A stretch of 64,000 nt of DNA from JANQPX01 sp965222015 (GCA_965222015.1 CBDCTL010000023.1:1178001-1242000); one strand, 5' to 3'. Shown: positions 9,501-18,075, counted from the stretch's first letter. Notes: generated by a model not told the origin, from the sequence alone. Numbers and translations are program-made.

Positions 9501-10805
9501 GCCGTTGCCATTGTCGGCGAACAGATTGCCGGCAATCGTGGCTTCCTCGTCGACCGCGAAGAGATCGTTCGCCGGCTCCGGCGGCACGTTGGAGAGGCCG
9601 GAGGCGAAGTTGGCACCGCCGAAGGTGAGGAAGCTGTCGAAACTATCGAAGCCGAACAGCGAGAGCTGAAAATTCTCGCTGGCTTCGGCGCGGATGATGC
9701 CAGGCTGGACAGGAATGTTGGCGACGCTAAGGCCTGTGCCTTCGACCGCGGTGAAGCTGGCGTCGTCGACATCGGCGCCGTTGATCTCTAGGGAAGAGAC
9801 GGCTGATGTCGGGATGACGATGTTCACGAGGTTCTGGGCGAGCGCTTCTTCGCCGGACGGCGTCGCGACCACATAGGAGGACAGCCAGGTATCGGTGCCC
9901 GGCACAAAGCTGAGCGCCGGATCGCCTTCGCCGGCCGTGATAGCACCTTGCAGATACTGCGCGACGAGGGCCGGGTTCGAGGTCTGGATCGTGCTCGCAG
10001 GCTCGGACAGGGTGAACTCGTGGAACTCACCCTGGCTCAGCGTTGCCACGAGTTCGCCATCGACACGCACCTCGGTGTCGTCCTCTGCGGCGACCACGCG
10101 AATGAGGTTGTTACCGAGGCCTGCGGAGCTGAACGCCTCGCCGACGACGTAGTCCTGCGAGAGCGACTCGATCGGCGGCATCTGCTCGACGAGGTGATCG
10201 CAGGCCCCCTGTCCAACAAATGCGCAGGCGTGCCCGCTAAAGACGGCGAGCGGCTGGTTGGAGGAAACGATGGTTCCCGTAAGATCGAAGTCGCTCGTCA
10301 CGTTGATGCCAAGAGCGGCATTGTCAACACTGTCCGCCGTCGAGAATTTGAAGGACTCGCCGGCATCCAGCGTAACCGATGCCAACTGCCCGTCAGGAAG
10401 GGTAAAGCTGAGCTCCGTGCCATCGACGATCGCCTGCGCCGAGAACTGGCCGCCATCGGATACCGCCGTCGCTCCTGATGCCAGGACGTATGAAGTCCCG
10501 AGACTGGCTTCTTCGAAGATGACGGTGAGGTCCGTCGTGAAGGTTCGCCGGTTCGAAAGATAGGCCGAGATATCGCCCTCGGACGAGATCTGTAGCCCTT
10601 GATCATTGACGCCGGTTCCAGACATCGCGAGCGATAGAGGCAATGGCACCGATACCGAGCCATCGACGCCGATCGTCACGTTTTGGGAGAATCCGCTTGC
10701 CGAGGCGATGTCGACGCTCTCTCCGGGCGTGCCGAAGACGAAAATCGATAGGGAGCCAAAGTTGTCGTTGTTCTGATGGACGTTCACATAAAGGTTCACT
10801 ACCAT
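3513..10805 (-). CDS. Giant type I-secreted Rhs/YD-repeat protein with VWD and cadherin-like domains
   Basis: 2,430 residues. The order seen is: residues 1-400 resemble the IgGFc-binding-protein N-terminal domain (for example AYLSNRRTFTTDL). About 410-510 is a cadherin/VCBS-like repeat, and 520-660 a CARDB/Ig-like stretch. About 790-1530 are many YD repeats ending in the Rhs core (RARYYSDELGRFYSEDP, then DPEG). A hydrophobic segment (LLLLGGVVILTILTV) and a charged, AT-rich linker follow. About 1660-1850 is a von Willebrand D domain (DPHIHTFDR, GNLNGDPLDDF). About 1930-2395 are tandem cadherin-like repeats (DVLANDDDPEGD type). The tail ends in DDAFEFV, a type I secretion-like signal. No Sec signal and no RTX nonapeptides are seen. 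The transporter and adaptor genes lie directly upstream on the same strand. It is probably an exported adhesin or effector; no toxin domain is recognised. Confidence 0.9.
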   Translation of the reverse strand: MVVNLYVNVHQNNDNFGSLSIFVFGTPGESVDIASASGFSQNVTIGVDGSVSVPLPLSLAMSGTGVNDQGLQISSEGDISAYLSNRRTFTTDLTVIFEEASLGTSYVLASGATAVSDGGQFSAQAIVDGTELSFTLPDGQLASVTLDAGESFKFSTADSVDNAALGINVTSDFDLTGTIVSSNQPLAVFSGHACAFVGQGACDHLVEQMPPIESLSQDYVVGEAFSSAGLGNNLIRVVAAEDDTEVRVDGELVATLSQGEFHEFTLSEPASTIQTSNPALVAQYLQGAITAGEGDPALSFVPGTDTWLSSYVVATPSGEEALAQNLVNIVIPTSAVSSLEINGADVDDASFTAVEGTGLSVANIPVQPGIIRAEASENFQLSLFGFDSFDSFLTFGGANFASGLSNVPPEPANDLFAVDEEATIAGNLFADNGNGPDQDRDGDELSVVAVNGMSTDVGSPITLANGAQLQVEANGDFTYIASLDDDLDAGETIIDSFTYTVSDGTATRQGTVEVEVRGADGDGGDGQIGLALTVPDELAPGEVGSAEVTVTNTADAEDGSPDLRGALLAVSTERGLVADPLTGAFSDTAFVLGTDGDGTLGAGESALVDVDIKGTAGPRSTLSVQAQVADPSATTDIGARVTALQPAFLSDEVRARIEANVVDRFGDTVATLTETLFDHADQFTTFGLDGRSATSALAFALDVAGDFGSIAERGMTGSHGQGWASVADIGLDIDGGSVRMSGITDIDALRSLSIDGAALYTASTSAGRSVTLGGNVLALTPPARPTFEQGSDGSFQNTSAFDGELKATADGFSLELDNGDRLTFDETGNFLAMVWSDGREVIASRDGDGQITQLAGTNGSALDFTRDGEGRITSIEDADGVQASFAYDANGNLATVTRPEGTSTFAYDANGDLIGAAAPGAITSDLAYDAAGRLQAVSFGGGLQSETFAYDDRSAITVTDGAGRSVALELLPGSIAARITDGEGNSSELVYDEAGDLIGARAPDGSFTGFEFDAQDRLTKITDANGAELSFTYGEDREEPLSFTDAGGGTRSFAYDTGGRITEATWPDGTSLAFAYDAEGNLTAYTNRRGDDVDYTYDARGRLLSESDSSAGPTSYVYDARGRLVSATNDQGETTLAYDAADRVTEINYPTGRSLFYSYNEAGLRASMSDGAGYDLFYDYDAIGRLTGLRDGDGTLVTYDYDAAGNLIREANANGTVSTYAYDAAGRLTVIENQAPDSSLNSRFAYSYDEAGQRIAAETLDGTWTYGYDAIGQLTSADFASTNGAIPDKSITYDYDAAGNRTRVVEDGVETLYVANALNQYTQVGDATLAYDDDGNLLSRTDNEGTTTYAYDLDNRLVQVTEADGTVLDFEYDVFGNRIAKTVDGTATDYLVDPFGLGDVISEFSGGTQTVTYAHGLDLAAGNIGGADVFYDVDAVGSVSTVTGNLGTVENSYVYDPFGRELFEVEGLQNDFEFNGALGVAEDGEELDYMRARYYSDELGRFYSEDPLFMRGSPINLNSFVANNPISFVDPEGANKLLLLGGVVILTILTVQKRSENAREEQEERNQKDKESFKDGPPTGDELKDMKKAEVEAGKEFLEGLIGDIYGGAGKKTLNKPAQKAIDAAKAKKLLDSINEDESQIDEDSTVEDISPLQASPNSASERDPHIHTFDRSGYSFQTVGEFTLVQGDDFEIQTRQEPIGPNVSANTATVMKIGEHAVGIYAQEDVPLVIDGRPVILELEQSIAVGDGTVHRSTFRGGGELGDFDVYVVTDGKGNGFWVNVYFGANHLRPFVAEGSEVSGLLGNLNGDPLDDFQLRDGTVLPRPLPQTILYGEFADSWRIDQADSLFIYGEGESTETFTDRNFPSQIVTIDDLDPVARAEAEAIALAAGLQPGTFEFETTVIDIAITGDPIFAEGVAGAPNFNEEGEEVDIIPVLLNEAPVLGDDEATVGADGVVEIDVLANDDDPEGDGLQILAAEDANGGLVEIVGNLLRFTPAPGFSGETQITYQVGDDAGNVVEGLVRVTVEGEGSGGEDGQGFITDEDTPFTTADVLANDVDVDGDTLVVSAVDATGISGLVTNNGDGTFDYDPNGAFEFLGNGDSAFDSFVYTVDDGNGGTDTATVTLRIDGVNDAPDAVDDVAETVEDEPVVINVLDGDTDVEGDTLTVVAVGAAANGAAVINDDGTITYAPNAGFFGTDSFTYTVDDGNGGTDTATVTVTVEEANQAPVVSPIEVSFGEDETGRVLDLLSGATDEDGDELSVDNLRLTAADGREVASSLEPETGLLILDDGQFEDLAADETLEITVDYDVTDGEDTVSNTATITIDGANDTPIARDDGFVVQPSGDSGALTIAAADDTADDTASISPLAADQFAFKPDVDARMQKLGVIFDYDLGVEPAGIDVDEDVIDLQEDGAKDNGPVVTTDDAFEFV

Positions 10806-10923
10806 GTTCCCTTCGATTCCTGGCTAGGTTTGGCGGCGCATTCGAACTGTCGCGAGAAAGCTAGGTTGGCGCTCGGTCGGATTGGCATCCAGCAGCTTCG
10901 ATGTCGATTAGGAGGTCAGCGCA

Positions 10924-12240
10924 TCACTCCTCTCTGAAAGCGTGCTGCAACTGGTCGGTGAGCGGCTTGACGAGGTAGCTGAGCGCTGTGCGCTCGCCCG
11001 TCTTGATGAAACCTTCGACCGGCATTCCGGGAAGCAGAGCCAGGCCATTCAGCCGATCGAGCTGATCTTTGGGGATCTCGATGATGGCCTGGTAGTAGGC
11101 CATGCCGCTCACCTGGTCTTCCAGGCGATCCGCCGACACATTGATCACATGGCCGTCCAACTCCGGCGTGGTTCGCTGATTGAAGGCCGGAAATCGCAAG
11201 GCCGCGATCTGGCCGACGTGGAGCTGATCGATGTTCTGGGGCTCGACCCTGGCCTCAACGATCAGACGGTCGTCCTGCGGCACGATCTGCATGACAGGCT
11301 CAGTCGGCGTGATCACACCACCGATCGTATGCACGTTCTGTCCATGAACTAGGCCGCCAACAGGTGAACGGATTTCGATCCGCTTAAGCTTGTCCAAGGC
11401 TGCAACGCGCTCCTCCCGCAACTCCCGGATCGTGGCGATCACGTCTCGAAGCTCGGTCGCCACCTTTTCTTGCAAGTCATGCTGGACCTGAAGGATCTGG
11501 GCTTCGGCCTCGGCTAGAGCGCCTTTGGTCTGTGCGATCTCCGCCAAATGCTCCGCGGTCTCGCCCTCCAATCGCGCAGAATCCTGCTCCAACGCGCGGA
11601 CCCGGGTGGTTGGCGTGTGGCCCTTGGCGTGCAGCTTGCGTAGGCTGTCTAGTTCCAGATCTACAAGGCCGGCCTGCTTTTTTTTGGCCTGATGCAACGC
11701 ATCTAGATTATCGATCTGCTCGCGATAATGGGCGACACGCATCTCCAGTTGCTCGATTTGTCCAGCCGTCGAGGTTTGACGGGCATCGAACAGCTTCCTC
11801 TGACCGCGGATCATTTCGCGGACCGATGGTTGCTCCAGCAAGGGCCAGAGCTCGGTGGGCGGCAAGGGCTCCTCGGCGCCGGCAAGCTCAGCTTCGAGCC
11901 TGGATTTTCGGACCAGGGCCTCATGCCATTTGCTCTCGACGATCGCCAAGCTCGCTTGGATGGCTGTCGGATCAAGCTTGATCAGCACGTCGCCGGCTTC
12001 GACGCGATCACCATCGCGAACCAGGATCTCGCCGACGATACCGCCATCGATATGTTGGATGACTTTCGGCTTGCCCTCGACCGCCACAACGCCTGGCGCG
12101 ATTACGGCGCCGCTGATCGAGGCCCAAGCACTCCAGCCGCCGGCCCCGAGGATCAGCAGGAGAACAGTCGCCAGACCGAACCGAAGATAGCTGCCATAAG
12201 GCGAGGCATTGGTTGACGCCGTCTTCATTTCAACCGGCAA
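10924..12240 (-). CDS. HlyD-family periplasmic adaptor of a type I secretion system
   Basis: 438 residues. It has a short cytoplasmic N-terminus, one membrane helix (ATVLLLILGAGGWSAW, residues 25-40), a biotinyl-lipoyl half (GVVAVEGKPKVIQHIDGG), a long coiled coil (about 90-280), the second lipoyl half (IEIRSPVGGLVHG) and a beta-barrel C-terminal part. This is the PrtE/HlyD plan: it links the inner-membrane ABC transporter to a TolC-like outer-membrane channel. Its start overlaps the end of the transporter gene by 11 bases, so the two are translated together. The giant substrate gene follows 118 bases downstream. No TolC gene is in the window, so a channel encoded elsewhere must serve. Confidence 0.93.
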   Translation of the reverse strand: MPVEMKTASTNASPYGSYLRFGLATVLLLILGAGGWSAWASISGAVIAPGVVAVEGKPKVIQHIDGGIVGEILVRDGDRVEAGDVLIKLDPTAIQASLAIVESKWHEALVRKSRLEAELAGAEEPLPPTELWPLLEQPSVREMIRGQRKLFDARQTSTAGQIEQLEMRVAHYREQIDNLDALHQAKKKQAGLVDLELDSLRKLHAKGHTPTTRVRALEQDSARLEGETAEHLAEIAQTKGALAEAEAQILQVQHDLQEKVATELRDVIATIRELREERVAALDKLKRIEIRSPVGGLVHGQNVHTIGGVITPTEPVMQIVPQDDRLIVEARVEPQNIDQLHVGQIAALRFPAFNQRTTPELDGHVINVSADRLEDQVSGMAYYQAIIEIPKDQLDRLNGLALLPGMPVEGFIKTGERTALSYLVKPLTDQLQHAFREE

Positions 12241-13993
12241 GGCGCTGCTCCTTTGCGGGATCCGACGAAGTGGGCGCCAGCTGTGTCACCTGGCGCAGCA
12301 CCTCCTCTTTCGGGCCAAACGCACACTGCCGGCCGTTCTTGAGCATCAACAGCATGTCCACCGCAGCGATGGCGCTCGGCCGGTGGGCCATGACCACGAC
12401 CGTCTTTTGTCGTTCGCGAAGTCCCCTGATCGCTTCGGTCAGGGCTTCGTCGCCTGCGGAATCCAAGCTGGCATTGGGCTCATCCAGGACGACCAGCGGT
12501 GGGTCACCATAAAGAGCCCGAGCCAGCCCGATCCGCTGCCGCTGACCGCCCGACAGCACGGAACCCCGATCACCGATCATCGTGTCATAGCCGTCGGGAA
12601 GAGCCAGGATCATGTCGTGAGCGGCGGCCCGCCTCGCCGCCTCGACCACCGCCTCGTCCGATGCTTCGGCATCGAAACGGGCGATGTTGTCCCGAACCGT
12701 GCCGTCGAACAGCTCAATGTCCTGCGGCAGATATCCGAGATAGCGGCCGAGATCGTCCGGGTCCCATTGGTCCAACGTCGCCCCATCCATGCGAATGTCG
12801 CCACGAATCGGCATCCAGAGGCCGGTAAGTAGACGAGCCAGCGTCGTCTTGCCGGAAGCACTCGGACCGATCACGCCCAGGCCCTGGCCGGGTTCCAAGC
12901 TGAAGGACAGGGCTTCGAGAATGGCCTTGTCGCTGTTCGGCGGTGCGGCAAAGACGTCATCGACCGTGAGGCGGCCCTTTGGAGCGGGGAGCGCTGTCTT
13001 GTCCGCGATGCCGGGCACGGTATCGAAGAGAGTCGAAAGTTTCGACCAGGCCAGCCTGGCGTTAATGAACCCCTTCCACTGCCCTATCGCCTGGTCGATG
13101 GGAGCCAGCGCGCGGCCCATGATGATCGAGGCGGCGATCATGACGCCAGGCGTGATCAGTTGCTGGATCGCGAGAACGGCGCCGACGGCGAGAATCGCGG
13201 ATTGGAGAAATCGCCGAAAGCCCTTGGACAGGGATTGGATGCTGCCGACGCGATCATTGGCAAGAAGCTGGCCTGAAGACGCCTCGTTCTGCAACTTGAG
13301 CCAACGGTCTCGAACATGGCGCCCCATGCCCATGGCGACCACGGCTTCGGCGTTGCGACGGCAGAGCTGGGCAAAGCTGGTGCTTTGCACTTGAGCCCGG
13401 TTGGCTTCCTCGAGGGGTGATCGCGTCAGGAATTCATTGATCAACGCGATCACGAGGATGATGAGCGCGCCGACGGTGGCGACCAGACCGAGCGTCCAAT
13501 GAAACAGGAAGATGATCCCGAGATAGATCGGCACCCAGGGCATGTCGAACAGAGCTGGAGGCCCGGATCCCGCCAGGAACTGGCGAAGGCTTTGCAAGTC
13601 CTGCAAGGGCTGCCCCGCTGCCTGTCGCCCAACCACCCCTTCGGTCACCCAAATGGCGAAAGTACGTGGATTGAGATCGTCGCCGATCTGGTTCCCAACC
13701 CTCGATAAGACACGAGATCGGACGAACTCCAGGACACCCAAGAATGCATAGAGACCCGCCACAAGACCGGTCAGAGCAATCAAGGTCGGCACAGATCGGC
13801 TGGTCAACACGCGATCGTAGACCTGCAGCATGAAAAGCGGGCCCGTCAGCATCAGAAGATTGATGATCAAGCTGAAGAAGCCGGTGCCAACAAAGGCGCT
13901 TTGGCAACGATGCAATGACTGCCGAAGCTCGGGTCTAGCTGTAGTTGCCCTGTCGCTGGGTCTTCGACGCTTAGATATCATCAGGCACCACAC
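12230..13993 (-). CDS. Type I secretion ABC transporter (PrtD-like permease/ATPase)
   Basis: 587 residues. The N-terminal half is a membrane domain (first helices FFSLIINLLMLTGPLFMLQVYDRVLTSRS). The C-terminal half is a nucleotide-binding domain with Walker A GPSASGKTT, signature LSGGQRQR, Walker B LVVLDEPNASLD and the switch His in MAHRP. There is no N-terminal C39 peptidase domain, so the substrate is exported whole, as in PrtD/LapB-type systems without leader cleavage. It is the first gene of a minus-strand operon with the HlyD adaptor and the giant Rhs/VWD protein, which is its obvious cargo. MWCLMISKRRR is the longest start; MISKRRRP four codons later is equally possible. Confidence 0.93.
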   Translation of the reverse strand: MWCLMISKRRRPSDRATTARPELRQSLHRCQSAFVGTGFFSLIINLLMLTGPLFMLQVYDRVLTSRSVPTLIALTGLVAGLYAFLGVLEFVRSRVLSRVGNQIGDDLNPRTFAIWVTEGVVGRQAAGQPLQDLQSLRQFLAGSGPPALFDMPWVPIYLGIIFLFHWTLGLVATVGALIILVIALINEFLTRSPLEEANRAQVQSTSFAQLCRRNAEAVVAMGMGRHVRDRWLKLQNEASSGQLLANDRVGSIQSLSKGFRRFLQSAILAVGAVLAIQQLITPGVMIAASIIMGRALAPIDQAIGQWKGFINARLAWSKLSTLFDTVPGIADKTALPAPKGRLTVDDVFAAPPNSDKAILEALSFSLEPGQGLGVIGPSASGKTTLARLLTGLWMPIRGDIRMDGATLDQWDPDDLGRYLGYLPQDIELFDGTVRDNIARFDAEASDEAVVEAARRAAAHDMILALPDGYDTMIGDRGSVLSGGQRQRIGLARALYGDPPLVVLDEPNASLDSAGDEALTEAIRGLRERQKTVVVMAHRPSAIAAVDMLLMLKNGRQCAFGPKEEVLRQVTQLAPTSSDPAKEQRLAG

Positions 13994-14539
13994 TCAACTA
14001 AGAATACAAAGGGCAACTTTTCGCCCACAGAAGAAATTCACCCTATAGTTCTATCTGACGTGCAAACTCTACCATAAGTTGGATCAGTGAGTGTGAATTA
14101 GCAACAGAAATTTTCAACCTTTGAGAGATTCGGTTGGTACGAATTCATTCTCGGTCGGAGCCTGGGCTTGAAGCTGGAATGATAAGTTGAAGGGCCGATA
14201 ACGAAGGCGGCTTGAGGCCCTCATGCGAGTGCCTGTGGAACCTAGTCTTGATGCCGGCTAGAGATGATGCGGTCGTCTAATCTTTGACGCGAAAGCGTAA
14301 GGCTCGCGCGCCAGTTCACCGTCAGCTTGGTGTGAAAGGCTGGTTAGCCGTCGACGGCATCTCGCTGACTCCAGTGCAGATGACGCTCGAGTGTTGACGT
14401 CTTACGTTCTGCTAGATGTCGAAATGCCGCCGCACGTCTCCCTATAGCTGCCAATGGCTGAGACGTTCCTCTTTCTCAAAGTACGCTTAGAGCAAGAGCA
14501 TGGTCGTGTCCTACTGGATGAACACAAAGGATGAAGATC
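13994..14539. other. Divergent intergenic region with the presumed start of the conjugative element
   Basis: No gene is supported in these 546 bases. The left part (14000-14130) is AT-richer and should hold the promoter of the secretion operon on the minus strand. The right end (14472-14539) is the leader of the Prim-Pol gene and is the part also found decayed at 1301-1383. The boundary where similarity begins may mark one end of the mobile element. Confidence 0.5.
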
Positions 14540-15424
14540 ATGCGACAGTCGCTGACACTCGAGGCGGCGCTGGGTTATGCCGAGCTTGGGATCGCCGTCC
14601 TGCCGATTCTTTCCGGCAGGAAAACGCCTTTGACCCGGCATGGCAGTCGAGACGCCAGCCGAGATCCTCGGCAAATCAGTCGCTGGTGGCGACGCTGGCC
14701 GACGGCGGATCTCGCTCTGGCCTGTGGTGCCATCTCAAGCTTCGACGCCCTCGACGTCGACCGGCAGCATGGCGGCATCGAGGCGCTGGCAGGGTTGATC
14801 GATTGCCATGGGCCGTTGCCGGAGACCTCCCGACAGCAGACCCCATCGGGCGGTTTTCATCTTCTGTTTCGCCACCGGCCCGGGCTGAAGAATCGGAGCG
14901 GCGGTCAGGGAAACGCGCCCCACGGGCTCGATTGCAGGACCAGCGGCGCCATGATCAAGGCGGCGCCGGCCGCCGGCTATCGGTGGACCCAATTTCTTGA
15001 TCCAGCTGCTCTGCCACCCTGGCCTGACTGGCTGGCGACGTTCTATCTCGATGACGAGGGTCGGGACGCGGCTCGGTTGGAGCTGCCGGCGATTGTCTTG
15101 ACGCTAGCGCAGGCCGATCAGGCGACACGCTATGTCGCCGGCGCGATGGCCGGGATCGCTGAGGAGATCGCAGGTGCCGGCCCGGGCTGTCAGCAAGCGA
15201 CGTTGAATGGCGCCAGCTTTCGCGCCGGCCGCCTGCATGCAGCGGCACCAGTACTGTCCCTGGACGAAATGGTCGAGGCGCTGGCCGCCGCCGGTCTCGC
15301 CATGGCGAACCAGCCCGACCGCCGGCCCTGGCGCCGCGCGGAGATCGAACAGATCGTTCGCCGCGCAGTGGATGACGGCCGGCGCGCAGGACCAGCGCGT
15401 CTGCCGGTGTTCGAGAAGGCCTGA
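14540..15424 (+). CDS. Bifunctional primase/polymerase (Prim-Pol) N-terminal domain protein
   Basis: 294 residues from MRQSLTLEAAL. It resembles the Prim-Pol domain found on plasmids and phages, which makes primers and extends DNA. Visible marks are the metal-binding DxD in ALDVDRQHGG, TPSGGFHLLFRH, and HGLDCRTSGAMIKAAP, the usual substrate-pocket motif. No helicase domain follows, so it is a stand-alone primase. The start at 14540 is preferred over the ATG at 14531. AAGGA sits 9 bases before it, and both that site and ATGCGACAG are kept in the decayed copy at 1301-1383. ParB follows after about 100 bases, pointing to a replication/maintenance module at the front of the element. Confidence 0.82.
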   Translation: MRQSLTLEAALGYAELGIAVLPILSGRKTPLTRHGSRDASRDPRQISRWWRRWPTADLALACGAISSFDALDVDRQHGGIEALAGLIDCHGPLPETSRQQTPSGGFHLLFRHRPGLKNRSGGQGNAPHGLDCRTSGAMIKAAPAAGYRWTQFLDPAALPPWPDWLATFYLDDEGRDAARLELPAIVLTLAQADQATRYVAGAMAGIAEEIAGAGPGCQQATLNGASFRAGRLHAAAPVLSLDEMVEALAAAGLAMANQPDRRPWRRAEIEQIVRRAVDDGRRAGPARLPVFEKA

Positions 15425-15521
15425 CGTTCTCCGACACCGACAGCACCGAGAGGCGAGACAGAAATTTCTGGGTGATCCTTCAACAGGGAGCTCGCCAGCT
15501 CCCGCATCACTGGAGACACCC

Positions 15522-17939
15522 ATGGCAAAAGTTTCATCAACGAGCCTCGTCGACATGCTGGCGGAGCCGATCACCGACGACGCCAAGCCTCGTTTTCACC
15601 GAATGGCGCGTGCCTTGCTCAAGCGGCTGGCCGCGGCCCTTGAGCTGCCAAGGGGCAGCTACAGGATCAGGACCGACCGCGGCGGCCCGGCGGTTAGCGG
15701 CGAGGTCGTGCTGCAGGACGAGCGGTTCACCGTTCAGATCGCGCAGAGCAGCATCGGCCGGGATCACGACGTTCTCTATCGTCGTAGCGCTGGAAGCAAG
15801 GACCATGTCGGCGGTCTGAACCATGTCGCGCCTGTCGCAGAGCTCGAAGCGGATCCGGCCGCCTTCGCAGAGCGCTTGCGGCGAGATCTCGGTCTCGATC
15901 AGGCGCTGGCACGTAACGGTGCGGTAGCCGCGCTGCCGCTCGGATCACTTCGTCTGTCGCCCAACAATGTCCGCAAGGACAAGACCGATGCGGAGGCGGA
16001 CGCGGCGCTCGCCGCCAACATCGGAACGCGCGGCATCGTGCAAAACCTGGTCGTCTACCAAGCCGACGAGGGACACTACGAGGTCACCGCCGGCGGCCGC
16101 CGCCTCGCGGCGCTACAGTCTCTCGCTCTGGTCGACGAGCATCCCGTCCCTTGCCTGTTGGTGGCGAGGGAGGACGCGATCGCCATCTCGCTCGCCGAGA
16201 ATACCCAGAGACTCGCCATGAGCGTTGCCGATGAACTGTTGGCCTGGAAACGGCTGGTGGACGAGCAAGGAAGGGCGATCGGCGACGTGGCAGCCGAATT
16301 TGGCGTCAGCCCGCGCACCGTGCAGCAACGGCTCAAGCTGGCCGCGGTCGCTCCCGATCTGCTCGATTTGTTCCGCGAAGGCGAGATCGGGCTCGAGACC
16401 ATGATGGCGTTCACTTTGTCCGATGATCATGAGCGCCAGCATCAGGCCTGGGACGAAGTCAGCATGGCGGGCAGCTGGGTCAACAAGGCGCGGGTGATCA
16501 AAGCCTTCCTGACCGAGGGCAAGGTCTCCGGAAGTTCCGCGCTTGCCCGATTTGTCGGCATCGAAGCCTACGAAGCCGAGAGCGGGATCATCGGTCGCGA
16601 CCTCTTCAGCGACCCCGACGACCCCGCAAGCTACTGGTTCGAGCAGCCGGCAATCCTGCAACGGCTCGCCAAGGACAAGCTCGATACCGAGGCGGCGTCC
16701 CTGCGCGCGGATTGGGCCTGGGTCGAGACCGCGATCGACATGGATGAATACCATGTGTTTCGCACCTATGGGCGGGAGCCGGGAGACCTGCCGAAGCTGC
16801 CGGCTGATCTTGCCGCCGAGGCCGATCGGCTTCAGGCGGTGATGGATGCGCTGGAGAGCCAGGACGATCTCTCGCCGGAGGACGAGCAGACGTGGCATGC
16901 CTCTCGCGAGCGCATGGATGCGATCGACGCCTGGCCCGAGGAGAACGTCGTCTACAGCGACGAGGTGCGCGCCTCGGCTGGCTGCATGGTCACGATCGAC
17001 GATGCGGGCAACCTTCGCGTGATCAAGGGGCTGGTCAAGCGAGATGACGATGTGGTGCGCCCAGAGACAGCCAGTCGTGGAGCGGCGTCAAATTTGGCAA
17101 GCCCTACCGCCGATGTGGTCGGGACCAGGCCACGCGATGGGGCGCAGACGTCGGATCAGGACGAGGCTGTTCGCATGAGCGGCGTGCTCTGCCAGGACCT
17201 CGGCGCGCACCGAACCCAATGCTTGCAGGCAGCATTGGTGGGCGATTCCGAACTCGCACAGGATGTGCTGATCTATGTGCTCTATTTCAGCGTCCTGTCC
17301 TCTCGTGGCTACTGGGATAATCCGAGCGAGCTCGCCGCGAGGCCGGCGTCACTAAGCTCGACCCTGGACGATCTCGGCGACACCAAAGCCGCCACGGACC
17401 TCGCCACCAAGCTGCAGGCCTTGCCGTCCGGCCTGAGCGGGTTGTCGATCGAGGCGCGGTTCGACGCCATCCGAAAGCTCGGCACCGAAGAAAAGGCGGC
17501 TCTCCTGGCGGCGTCAGTCGCTCTCAGCCTGAAGGAACGCTCGATCGACCAGGGCCGTGTTCCGACGCTTCTCGATCAGATCGGCATCGCACTCGGCGGC
17601 GATAAGGTGGTGTCGTCGCGCTGGCGGCCGACCACTGCCAATTTCTGGGGACGGATCCCGATGCGGTCGGCCCTTGCGATCGGTAAAGAGGTGCTCGGCG
17701 AGGCCTGGGCAGAACGCCATTCCCGAGACAAGAAGGCGGTATTGGGTCAGGCGTTGGAGACGGCCTTTGCCGCCGGCACCGAACCGGTTGACGGCGTGAC
17801 GCCGGAGGCGCGCGCCCGCGCTGCCAGTTGGCTGCCACCCGGCATGGGGGTTCAGGAAGACCTGCCGGCTGACGCCGACGAGATCGGCGTATCGACAGCG
17901 GTTTCTGTGGCTGATGCGGAGCCGGCGGTCGCCGCCTGA
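15522..17939 (+). CDS. parB: ParB/RepB-type DNA-binding partition protein
   Basis: 805 residues from MAKVSSTSLVDML; GGAG lies 6 bases upstream. An open frame reaches further upstream, but it overlaps the Prim-Pol gene and has unnatural composition. The ParB nuclease-like domain begins near residue 125 (PLGSLRLSPNNVRKD) and contains the GGRRLAAL and SLAENTQRLAMS motifs. The helix-turn-helix follows (AIGDVAAEFGVSPRTVQQRL). The long C-terminal half is unlike classical ParB and is typical of the large ParB-like proteins on rhizobial plasmids and ICEs. There is no ParA next to it, so a regulatory or DNA-protecting role is as likely as true partitioning. A strong terminator ends the transcript. Confidence 0.9.
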   Translation: MAKVSSTSLVDMLAEPITDDAKPRFHRMARALLKRLAAALELPRGSYRIRTDRGGPAVSGEVVLQDERFTVQIAQSSIGRDHDVLYRRSAGSKDHVGGLNHVAPVAELEADPAAFAERLRRDLGLDQALARNGAVAALPLGSLRLSPNNVRKDKTDAEADAALAANIGTRGIVQNLVVYQADEGHYEVTAGGRRLAALQSLALVDEHPVPCLLVAREDAIAISLAENTQRLAMSVADELLAWKRLVDEQGRAIGDVAAEFGVSPRTVQQRLKLAAVAPDLLDLFREGEIGLETMMAFTLSDDHERQHQAWDEVSMAGSWVNKARVIKAFLTEGKVSGSSALARFVGIEAYEAESGIIGRDLFSDPDDPASYWFEQPAILQRLAKDKLDTEAASLRADWAWVETAIDMDEYHVFRTYGREPGDLPKLPADLAAEADRLQAVMDALESQDDLSPEDEQTWHASRERMDAIDAWPEENVVYSDEVRASAGCMVTIDDAGNLRVIKGLVKRDDDVVRPETASRGAASNLASPTADVVGTRPRDGAQTSDQDEAVRMSGVLCQDLGAHRTQCLQAALVGDSELAQDVLIYVLYFSVLSSRGYWDNPSELAARPASLSSTLDDLGDTKAATDLATKLQALPSGLSGLSIEARFDAIRKLGTEEKAALLAASVALSLKERSIDQGRVPTLLDQIGIALGGDKVVSSRWRPTTANFWGRIPMRSALAIGKEVLGEAWAERHSRDKKAVLGQALETAFAAGTEPVDGVTPEARARAASWLPPGMGVQEDLPADADEIGVSTAVSVADAEPAVAA

Positions 17940-17965
17940 CGTAAGGTCATTGATGACCTTGCAGG

Positions 17966-18000
17966 GCCGTGGGGCAGCTTGGCCGCCCCACGGCTTTTTT
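17966..18000 (+). terminator. Rho-independent terminator after the ParB gene
   Basis: GCCGTGGGGC and GCCCCACGGC form a perfect 10-bp stem followed directly by six Ts. A second, smaller hairpin (AAGGTCAT-TG-ATGACCTT, 17943-17960) stands just before it. Confidence 0.9.
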
Positions 18001-18075
18001 CATGTGGCGGCAGGCCTCCATCAGGCAGAGCAAGAGGGAGGGCTTCGTCGGTCGAACCACGATTCGGAGAGACCG

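Noticed and set aside
15207..15521. Upstream extension of the ParB frame
   Set aside because: It overlaps the Prim-Pol gene in another frame and has unnatural composition; the ATG at 15522 has a good ribosome-binding site.
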